Positions 27,030 to 34,132 of a stretch of DNA of 64,000 nt are shown in pieces. The stretch covers positions 2,170,001 through 2,234,000 of the forward strand of contig NC_013158.1 in NCBI RefSeq assembly GCF_000023945.1, read 5' to 3'. Below the pieces are notes generated by a model. It was not told where the DNA came from, searched no databases, and worked only from the letters and a program-made list of their open reading frames with translations. Every line of letters starts with the position of its first letter. Positions within the stretch are counted from its first letter, which is position 1. The stretch comes from Halorhabdus utahensis DSM 12940 (lineage in GTDB: Archaea; Halobacteriota; Halobacteria; Halobacteriales; Haloarculaceae). Made by a program: the position numbers and the translations under genes.

Positions 27030-28628
27030 ATGATACAATACGGTGATACGGTAACTGGGACAACCGAAGATCGACTGTTCTTTACAGCTGAAGAAGAGGA
27101 CGTGGTAAGTATCGATTTGAGAGTGAACAACCCAATCGACAATGAAGGTCGGATAGACTTACGCCGTCCGAATGAAGATCATTTGACTTATGCACGCGGG
27201 AATGCTGAAGATGGAAATGCGGCCATTTCGCTGCATAGTCTACCGCGAATTTCTGGCGATTATATTATCGATGTGACGAGTTCAGTCAATTCTGATAATG
27301 ACACGTTGGACTATGAATTATCTTTGTATAAAGGGGTCCCTTCAGAAAAGGTGATAACGTATGGTGAGAGTCTAACCGGGGAAATCACCCGCGATGATCG
27401 GTATTATGATAACTATACTATTGCGGGCTATCATGACACGTATGGCTTTGAAGCGGACGTAGGCGATGAGGTCACGGTCGAAATGCGGCCGGACAACGAG
27501 ATAGATAACGATGCGCAGATTGCATTATTCGATCCGGATGGAGACCTCGCAAAAACTGCCGAATACAATGGTGAAGACGGGAACGCGGTTATTACGCAAT
27601 ACGGTGTTGACCAGTATTCGGCAGGTGAATATACGATTGTTGCGACAGGAGACCAAGATACGGATCTTTTCAGCTACGAAATCTCTGTGTACGAAGGGAT
27701 TCCGATCGATCGAATGATCTCGTATGGTGAGAGTCTAACAGGGGAGATCACCCGAGGGGACCGATATTATGATAATTTCTCTGTTAAGGGCTATCACGAT
27801 ACGTATGGCCTACAAGCCGACGTAGGCGATGAAATTACAATCGAGATACGGCCGCACAACGAGATAGATAATGATGCATGGATAGCACTGTACGATCCGG
27901 ATGGGAACCGAGTAGAATATGACGAACACGGCGGCGAAGATGGGAACGCTGTTATTACGCAATATGGTGTTGACCAGTATTCGGCAGGCGAATATACGAT
28001 TGTTGCGACAGGAGACCAAGATACGGATCTTTTCAGCTACGAAATCTCTGTGTACGAAGGGATTCCAATTGATCAAACAATCTCATATGGTGAGAGTCTA
28101 ACAGGGGAGATCACCCGAGAAGATCGATATTTTGATAATTTTTCTGTTAAGGGCTATCACGATACGTATGGATTCGAAACCCGAGAAGATAATGTAGTAA
28201 CTATTGAAATGAAGCCTCATAATGAATTAGATAATGATGCATGGATAGCACTGTATGATCCGGATGAGAACCGAGTAGAATATGATGAACACGGCGGCAA
28301 AGATGGGAACGCAATAATCCCAAACCTATCGGTAGACCAAGCAGGAACCTATACTATCGTTTCATCGGGCGATGGTAACACAGATACTTTCAGATATACA
28401 ATCTCTCTTTCGTTAGAGAATGGGACACCTCCTCAAGAAGTTCATCCATCCGGTGTATCCCAAGAAGTATGGAGTGCTGTTACTTCGCAAAACAGCCCGG
28501 CTGGCGAACTCACTGCAGGTGATCTGGACGGTGCAGTTCAATCGTATCAGAACAACTCTCCCATCAACGGGGTGTCAATCATATTTCAGGACCTGATTGA
28601 CCTTGTTCAGTGGTACAATCAACAATGA
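27030..28628 (+). CDS. Four-repeat PPC-like protein with dockerin-like C-terminus
   Basis: The 532-residue product consists of four ~110-121-residue beta-sandwich repeats resembling pre-peptidase C-terminal (PPC) domains. Each opens with YGESLTGEITR-type sequence and contains NEIDNDAWIALYDPDGNR and GEYTIVATGDQDTD. The last ~65 residues (GVSQEVWSAVTSQ, GELTAGDLDGAVQSYQNN, INGVSIIFQDLIDLVQWY) look like a degenerate dockerin/EF-hand pair. No signal peptide is present. The ATG at 27030 is used because the first repeat begins right after it; a GTG at 26985 is an alternative. Its stop overlaps the next ATG (ATGA), so the two products are made together and may interact. Confidence 0.75.
   Translation: MIQYGDTVTGTTEDRLFFTAEEEDVVSIDLRVNNPIDNEGRIDLRRPNEDHLTYARGNAEDGNAAISLHSLPRISGDYIIDVTSSVNSDNDTLDYELSLYKGVPSEKVITYGESLTGEITRDDRYYDNYTIAGYHDTYGFEADVGDEVTVEMRPDNEIDNDAQIALFDPDGDLAKTAEYNGEDGNAVITQYGVDQYSAGEYTIVATGDQDTDLFSYEISVYEGIPIDRMISYGESLTGEITRGDRYYDNFSVKGYHDTYGLQADVGDEITIEIRPHNEIDNDAWIALYDPDGNRVEYDEHGGEDGNAVITQYGVDQYSAGEYTIVATGDQDTDLFSYEISVYEGIPIDQTISYGESLTGEITREDRYFDNFSVKGYHDTYGFETREDNVVTIEMKPHNELDNDAWIALYDPDENRVEYDEHGGKDGNAIIPNLSVDQAGTYTIVSSGDGNTDTFRYTISLSLENGTPPQEVHPSGVSQEVWSAVTSQNSPAGELTAGDLDGAVQSYQNNSPINGVSIIFQDLIDLVQWYNQQ
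27354..28420 (+). repeat. 363-bp direct repeats in the PPC-like gene
   Basis: Units start at 27354, 27717 and 28080, with a diverged first unit from 27030. Units 2 and 3 share a block of about 100 nt with only a few mismatches (near 27603-27710 and 27966-28073), indicating recent unequal exchange. Unit 4 is more diverged at its 3' end. Confidence 0.85.
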
Positions 28629-29671
28629 CGAAAAGTGAAATTGAAGGCGGAAAAATATCCGAGCTCAGTCACCCTGAGATCATCGCACCAGATAGCGAGT
28701 TTACCGTGATTGTCGACACTGTTGACTCTGCAGGGACGGTTGTCGAAGTTGAGTCTGGCGGATTTGATCTCGATATCACAACATCTCACGATGACGTTGT
28801 AGCCAATAACAACGGTCGTGTCGAATTCATTGACCGGACGGAAGGAGAATCTACATACGTAGTTGATGTTGATGTACTCGATGGTGCCGATGGAGAGACA
28901 GGCACTGTTCGGTCATGGGTCAATGCAGAAAAGCCAGCTGACGCTGATTATGAGCAGTCATCTCAATTTAGGATTGATGACGAGGCAACGGAGAATGCAA
29001 ACGGCGAGATCACCTTGCTTGATCACCCCAATGCTGTCCCTCCCACTGGTGAGCTCACACTAACGATTGAGAGCAAAGCCTCCACAGGAACGATTGTCGA
29101 CTTCGACCCGGATGGGTTTGAAGTTAATATGACAACTAGCGATACAGATTTGGTCAAAGAAACTGGAAACAAACTGGAATTCATTGACCTGGGGAGTGGT
29201 AATTCGGTCTACGATATCGGAGTAGACATTTTGAATGGGTCCCAGGGAGATACTATAGGAATTTCTAGCTGGGTGAATTCTGAATCTCAAATGAGAGCCG
29301 ATGATGAACGGACCTCAGATATTCTCTTAGGAGATGTTGAACCATCGCTCAGTGCTTCCGGTGACGTCATTTCGCCAGGTGGGAAAGCAAAGGTAACGAT
29401 TGAAGCCTCGGGCATCAACGCTGTAGAACTTGATGGACTGTGGGTGGGTATGGATATCCTTGAATCAGCGTCTGACTTTTCCAGAGGTACATTCAATCGT
29501 AACGGGCGAAAATCGATCATAAGCTACGACAATACACGGGTCGGGTTAGAACTCACCGTCATCATTCAACCATCACAAAAATACGGAACAGGGGACTATC
29601 TTTTCACCATCAGAGGTAGCGGGTCAGGAGACAATCCCGCCACAGATGAAGTTATCATTCGGATTGAATAG
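28625..29671 (+). CDS. Two-repeat beta-sandwich protein with shared C-terminal domain
   Basis: The 348-residue product has two related modules of ~110 residues (about 8-120 and 121-235). Both read L-x-HP...P...ELT-I...S-GT-VD...GF-V--TTS--D-V...FID, followed by a VDIL-G--G-T--I-SWVN strand. The last 109 residues (240-348) are the divergent fourth copy of the shared terminal domain (SPGGKAKVTIEASGI, LWVGMD, YGTGDYLFTI). No signal peptide or membrane span is present (MTKSEIEGGKISELSH). The start overlaps the stop of the dockerin-like gene (ATGA). The repeat resembles cohesin-like beta sandwiches only loosely, so binding to its coupled neighbour is speculation. Confidence 0.72.
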   Translation: MTKSEIEGGKISELSHPEIIAPDSEFTVIVDTVDSAGTVVEVESGGFDLDITTSHDDVVANNNGRVEFIDRTEGESTYVVDVDVLDGADGETGTVRSWVNAEKPADADYEQSSQFRIDDEATENANGEITLLDHPNAVPPTGELTLTIESKASTGTIVDFDPDGFEVNMTTSDTDLVKETGNKLEFIDLGSGNSVYDIGVDILNGSQGDTIGISSWVNSESQMRADDERTSDILLGDVEPSLSASGDVISPGGKAKVTIEASGINAVELDGLWVGMDILESASDFSRGTFNRNGRKSIISYDNTRVGLELTVIIQPSQKYGTGDYLFTIRGSGSGDNPATDEVIIRIE

Positions 29672-29712
29672 TAACCCCCCAATCACACACATCTAGTAGA
29701 ACTAACGATATT

Positions 29713-31263
29713 TCACTCCAGATACCCGATATCTTCCAATCGCTCCTCAACATCCGAATCCAGATCACCGCGAGCGGATCCGGATCCACGCCCGGGAAGC
29801 GGCGACCGCGTCCGCACCGCCCGCGTCGCCGTCGGACTCCCGTCCGCAAACGCCGACAACACGACCTCACCGTCGACGTCTTCGGGCACTGCCTCTCCCA
29901 TCCAGTGAAGCACGGTCGGTGTAATGTCCGAGATCTTGATCGACCCGAGGTCCGTGGCGGCGACGTCCTCGCCGTGGAACAACACGAGCCCGTCGGGGAT
30001 GTTCTCGCCGCGCCAGTCGGCCGGTTCCGAGGTGACCGGCCCGTCACCCATTGCCCCACTCGTGTGGACGCCGGGTCGCTGATCGAAGATTAGATCGGGC
30101 GCAAGATCGACATAGGGGCCCTCGTAGATCTCCTCGGGCCGATAGATCGCGCCGGTGATCGGCTCACCGGTCGTCCCGGTCGCCTCGGCAAGGTCGGCTT
30201 CCAGATCAGTCAGGATCGATTCCCGTTCCGCGTCGTCCGCGGCGTTGACGTACAACAGGCCTTGCCCGCTGGCGATGACGTCGGTGTTCGCCCAGTCGAC
30301 GAGTTTGAGCTTCTCCTGGCGGACGACGCCGTCGTCGCTGGGGAACCGTTCGATGATTCGCCGCGGAACCAGCGGTCGGATGTACTGTTCCAGTCCGAGC
30401 GATCGGACGATGCCGGCAACGCGCTCCTGAGTGAACCCCATGCCGTGGAGTCGCGAGGCGAGACTCGACTCCGTCGAGAGGTATCCGTTCTCCTCGAGCC
30501 AGCGATTGGCGTAAAACACCGTGTCGATCTCGGTACAGCCGTGGTCGGACATGAGCACGAGGTTGTACTCGCCCTCGACGAACGGTTCGAGTGCGGCGTC
30601 GATGCGCTCCCAGGCCTCGCGGGTCTCGGGGCCGTCCCAGAAGTAGTGCTGGAGGACGTTCAGGTGAAAGAGCGTCACGTGGAGGAAGTCGAGGTCGCGC
30701 TCTTCGAGCAGTGCGTGTGCCGTTTCCAGGCGCGTCTCGAGGAGATCCTGGACCATCTCGACCGCCCGGTCGCTGTCCTCGTTGGAGGTGAGGACGTTCG
30801 CCGGGTGGACTCGATAGTCGAAGCGATCCTCTATTTCCGCCTGCAGTGCTGGCGGCTCCGTGTACTCGTCTTCCCGGGAACGGGGCCCGCCAGCGACCAT
30901 AACCCCGTCAACCTTTCGCGGGGGGTAGGACATCGGGAGGTTGACCACGCCCGTTCGGTGGCCGGCGTCGTTGAGGTAATCCCACAGTTCCGGGCTCGTA
31001 AAGTCCGTCGAGTCGGGCAGTGCCATCGTTCGCTCGTCCGTGTCGATGCGTTCCCACCAGTAGACGCCGAGCTTTCCGGGGTTCTTCCCCGAGGCGTAAC
31101 ACTTCCAGTTCGGGCAGGTGACTGGCGGCAGGTGACTTCGGGAGATGCCCGAAGCGCCCGACTCGCGCAACCGTGCGATGTTTGGGAGTCGCCCCTCCTC
31201 GATCCAGGGTTCGATGAGGGGCCAGTTGGCCCCGTCGAGACCGATGACCACAGTCGGGTTCAT
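29713..31263 (-). CDS. Alkaline-phosphatase superfamily phosphodiesterase (nucleotide pyrophosphatase-like)
   Basis: The 516-residue protein starts VVIGLDGANWPLIEPWIEEG (metal Asp near residue 10) and has SHLPPVTCPNWKCYASGKNP, where the Thr is the likely nucleophile of type I phosphodiesterases. It also has FLHVTLFHLNVLQHYFWDG and NLVLMSDHGC (Asp-His metal site). HTSGAMGDGP, then ISDITPTVLHWMG, follow, with the usual tail VEERLEDIGYLE. It lacks a signal peptide. Members hydrolyse phosphodiester or nucleotide-sugar bonds, or transfer head groups; in this locus a role in glycan or lipid-carrier modification is plausible. It converges with the surface-protein operon and lies 74 bp downstream of the subtilase on the same strand. 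Confidence 0.85.
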   Translation of the reverse strand: MNPTVVIGLDGANWPLIEPWIEEGRLPNIARLRESGASGISRSHLPPVTCPNWKCYASGKNPGKLGVYWWERIDTDERTMALPDSTDFTSPELWDYLNDAGHRTGVVNLPMSYPPRKVDGVMVAGGPRSREDEYTEPPALQAEIEDRFDYRVHPANVLTSNEDSDRAVEMVQDLLETRLETAHALLEERDLDFLHVTLFHLNVLQHYFWDGPETREAWERIDAALEPFVEGEYNLVLMSDHGCTEIDTVFYANRWLEENGYLSTESSLASRLHGMGFTQERVAGIVRSLGLEQYIRPLVPRRIIERFPSDDGVVRQEKLKLVDWANTDVIASGQGLLYVNAADDAERESILTDLEADLAEATGTTGEPITGAIYRPEEIYEGPYVDLAPDLIFDQRPGVHTSGAMGDGPVTSEPADWRGENIPDGLVLFHGEDVAATDLGSIKISDITPTVLHWMGEAVPEDVDGEVVLSAFADGSPTATRAVRTRSPLPGRGSGSARGDLDSDVEERLEDIGYLE

Positions 31264-31337
31264 GTACTGTGCCTAACACACAACGCCCTCTAAGGCGTTC
31301 CGTTCTCCCGTCCTGATCGGGGTTGTCACAGCGGCCG

Positions 31338-33239
31338 TCAGGAGATATCGATCTGGACCGTCTTCTCGACGGGCGATCCGGATTTCTGACCGATCACGTC
31401 CACCACATACGTACCGCCGACGTAGCGACTCGGCACGTCGACAGTCAGCGACACGGAGACCGACGACTGCGTCGAATCCCACGAGAATGACCCCGTCCCG
31501 GCGGACGCAACGTCGTCACTGAAGGTCCCGCCGTCGGGTTGCGTCGAGTCGACCGACCAGTCCGTCCAGAGGTCCGCTACGGTAATGTTCTCGATGTCGC
31601 TTCCCGCGGCTGTTATCGTCGCGCGTTCCCCGGGCGAGATCACGTCGCCGGTCGCATGAATCGACGTCGACCACTCCTGAGCGGCCGCGACGTCGGTGTA
31701 TCCGTGACCGATCTTGGTGTTGTTCTCGCCGGGCTCGGCGACATCGGAATCGACGATCGACCGTCCCGTATCGAACAGTGCGTCACGCGCTTGGACTGGA
31801 CTGGCGCTGATCGCCGAGCCGAACAGCAACCCGAACGCCCCGCCGACATGTGGTGAGGCTGCCGATGTCCCGTTGAAGCCGCCACCGTCTTCGAGTGCGC
31901 CATACGCGCCGTATTCACCCTCGTCGGTCGTCGAAACCATCGACGGTGCGGCGATGTCGATCCCCCGTCGCCCGTCCTGTGTCGGCCCCTGCGAGGAGTA
32001 GGGCTTGAGATGTTCCTCGCTGGTCCGACCGTACTCCGTTGCCTGTACGGCCGCCACGGAAAGCAGATTTTCGTCGGGACTCGTCGCCGGGATCCCGATG
32101 CTTCGACGCGCGGTTGTGCGACCGAGCGACGAGTACCAGGTGAACATGTCGAAGTGCTCGTCGCCGGTGGCGTCGACCTTCTCGATTTCGAGATGGTACG
32201 GGTTACTTCCCGACGACGGTGCCGAGATGATCTCGACGGGATCGGTCGTCTGTTCAGTGAGGAGTGCCGAGCTATCACCGACTGGATCGTCTTCGTTGTC
32301 GTACACCCGGACTTTGTAGCGCTGGTCGTCCTGGCTCCAGTCGGCATCCCAGTGGACGTGGATCTCGCTGCCCGAATAGGGCATTTCCACGGGGAACCGT
32401 GTGGGCGTCGACAGCGAACTGTCGAAGACCATCAGATCGTTGCCGTCGTTCTCGAACTGTCCGTCCCAGTGTGCGTTCGCCTCGTTGCCGGCGGAGTTCG
32501 CAAACAGCCGCCCGCCGTCAGTGAACTGATCGATTCGCGAACTGATCGGGTCCTCGCCGTCGATGCGGAGTCCGGTATAATACCCCAGCGACATCGTCGC
32601 CCCGTCCGGATCGTAACTTTCGATCTCGTTCATGATTTGGCCGAACGATTGCGGGCCGATGGTCGTCGCGAGAACCAGTTCCGCGTCGGGGGCGACGTCG
32701 GCGACCAGTTCGGCACAGGCCGTTCCGTGTTGTTCCGTTGGCCCTTCGTAACTTGTATCGTTGTATTCACTATCAGACGTGAAATACGTACTATCGCCGA
32801 CAGTCGCAACGATTCTATCTGAATATTTCGGGTTGTCGGTGTGGAACCTGTGGTCGATGACGGCGATGCGGGCGCCGTCACCCGTGACGCCTTCATCGTG
32901 GAGGGTGTCGGCGTGCATCACGCCGACGCCCTCTGAAATGTTCCGCTCCGGTACCTGATGTGCACGCGGCGTGTGGCGTTCCTGGATGTGACGCACCGCG
33001 TCCGATTCCGCGATCGTAAGCGTACTTTTCGGCGGCAGGTCGACCGCGATGTATCCGGCGTCCACCGATCGGATCTCCCTGCCGGTCTTCTCTATTGCTC
33101 GCTTGGCAGCCGAAACCTTCCCCGGTTCCGCTCTGACGTACAGCGGCAGTACTTTGTCAGAATCGGCCGTCTGTTTTCGCTCCCCTTCCCCCACCTTCCG
33201 TCGCACTGGGCCCGCCAGTTTTGACGGAGAAGAACTCAT
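31338..33239 (-). CDS. Subtilisin-like serine protease (S8) with prodomain and shared C-terminal domain, no signal peptide
   Basis: The 633-residue protein has an inhibitor-I9-like prodomain at about 30-95 (LPLYVRAEPGKV, DAGYIAVDLP, AVRHIQE). The catalytic set reads Asp129 (IAVIDHRF), His171 (EQHGTACAELVADVAP), oxyanion Asn252 (NSAGN) and Ser459 (FNGTSAASPHVGG). A beta insertion (~265-365) separates Asn and Ser. Residues 524-633 are the shared terminal domain (SPGERATIT, DLWTDW, VPSRYVGGTY). The N-terminus (MSSSPSKLAGPVRRK) carries no Sec or Tat signal, unlike classical secreted halolysins. It is downstream of a lipoprotein on the same strand that bears a prodomain-like domain. It may process the other surface proteins of the locus. 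Confidence 0.88.
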   Translation of the reverse strand: MSSSPSKLAGPVRRKVGEGERKQTADSDKVLPLYVRAEPGKVSAAKRAIEKTGREIRSVDAGYIAVDLPPKSTLTIAESDAVRHIQERHTPRAHQVPERNISEGVGVMHADTLHDEGVTGDGARIAVIDHRFHTDNPKYSDRIVATVGDSTYFTSDSEYNDTSYEGPTEQHGTACAELVADVAPDAELVLATTIGPQSFGQIMNEIESYDPDGATMSLGYYTGLRIDGEDPISSRIDQFTDGGRLFANSAGNEANAHWDGQFENDGNDLMVFDSSLSTPTRFPVEMPYSGSEIHVHWDADWSQDDQRYKVRVYDNEDDPVGDSSALLTEQTTDPVEIISAPSSGSNPYHLEIEKVDATGDEHFDMFTWYSSLGRTTARRSIGIPATSPDENLLSVAAVQATEYGRTSEEHLKPYSSQGPTQDGRRGIDIAAPSMVSTTDEGEYGAYGALEDGGGFNGTSAASPHVGGAFGLLFGSAISASPVQARDALFDTGRSIVDSDVAEPGENNTKIGHGYTDVAAAQEWSTSIHATGDVISPGERATITAAGSDIENITVADLWTDWSVDSTQPDGGTFSDDVASAGTGSFSWDSTQSSVSVSLTVDVPSRYVGGTYVVDVIGQKSGSPVEKTVQIDIS

Positions 33240-33498
33240 GCGGCATCACCCACTGCGCTCCCCGAATGTCGTCGTATCATACCCGTTCCAGCCAGGTAGA
33301 TGCGTCCCATTGGACGGTAATTCTCGGCTCCCTATTATATTGTTTTTGTGACGATACGATCACGTTTTTGTGACTCTTCACCACAACGTTTGCTCGCTTT
33401 CATGGGTGGCCACCCAGGGGTGTCAGTGGTCACTCTCCGCTCGCTGAACAGGACGGCACACGAGCGAAGTATAGCCCAGTCCCCGTCCACGATCTCGA
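33240..33498. other. Gap between the lipoprotein and the subtilase
   Basis: The 259 bp contain no recognisable gene. The half nearer the subtilase (33320-33370) is T/A-rich on the leftward strand and could hold a promoter for the protease gene, so co-transcription with the lipoprotein is not certain. Confidence 0.4.
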
Positions 33499-34017
33499 TC
33501 AGGGGCTGCCCGTTTGCCCGCCATGGGGTTTTGACTCTGCGGGTCGCTGGATCTTCCGCACTGCGGGTTCCATCGCCAGTGGAACCAGATCGTCGACGTG
33601 AACGTAGGCTTCGATATAGCCATCGAACGCATCTTCCACGTCTACGCGATACCCGTCCGGAAGTTCACCGTCAGCTTCCAACCGGATCGAGACCCGGACC
33701 GAGTGATCCTCCTCCCGGAACTCGTAGCCGGCATCCTCGGCGACTGAACGCCTGTCGTCCGCCGCGACGACGTCTTCGAGTGACCGGACCAGTGGGCTCG
33801 TCTCGGGAAGTTGTTCGATCAACTCCTTGCGGTCCTCCGGTTCGGTCGGCGTGCTCGTTCCCGTCTTCGAGTCGCTGTCTGTCGGCGTCATGTTTGGTTC
33901 GTCCGTCGTTTGCGTGGTCGTGTTCGTCGGAGTCTTGCCCGCCCGCTCGGCACAGCCGCCCAACACGGCGACGAGGAGACTGCCGAGGAAGTGCCGTCTC
34001 GAGAAGCGATCAGGCAT
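33499..34017 (-). CDS. Tat lipoprotein with subtilase-prodomain-like domain
   Basis: This 172-residue lipoprotein has a Tat signal and lipobox (SRRHFLGSLLVAVLGGC, lipidated Cys near residue 22). A Thr/Ser-rich linker follows (about 25-60), then a small domain (about 85-165). The domain reads VRVSIRLEADGELPDGY, FDGYIEAYVHVDDLVPLA and AVRKIQRP. The last two segments parallel the subtilase prodomain downstream (DAGYIAVDLP, AVRHIQE). I infer a membrane-anchored I9-like inhibitor or folding helper for the neighbouring protease. The gene is on the same strand, 259 bp upstream of the subtilase. The resemblance is short, so the relation is a hypothesis. Confidence 0.7.
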   Translation of the reverse strand: MPDRFSRRHFLGSLLVAVLGGCAERAGKTPTNTTTQTTDEPNMTPTDSDSKTGTSTPTEPEDRKELIEQLPETSPLVRSLEDVVAADDRRSVAEDAGYEFREEDHSVRVSIRLEADGELPDGYRVDVEDAFDGYIEAYVHVDDLVPLAMEPAVRKIQRPAESKPHGGQTGSP

Positions 34018-34132
34018 GTTCTATCTCCGGGTTCGGTCGGCCCATAATTAAAAGCTCGTGAGACGTTCGACGGCGTGAACGGATATCGACTCGTTCTCAG
34101 CCGTGATCGTCGACGGGTCGTTCTCTGCCGTA

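Noticed and set aside
17386-28420. Direct repeats that might suggest CRISPR
   Set aside because: The repeats are long, in-frame and without unique spacers of constant length; they are protein domain repeats. No cas genes are present.
22235-29671. PGF-CTERM/archaeosortase-type anchoring of the surface proteins
   Set aside because: No PGF-type motif with terminal membrane helix is present at any C-terminus; the proteins end in a beta-rich domain instead.
33348-34061. 237-codon rightward frame across the lipoprotein gene
   Set aside because: The opposite strand encodes a Tat lipobox and an ordered domain; this frame is Arg/Ser-rich and without motif.
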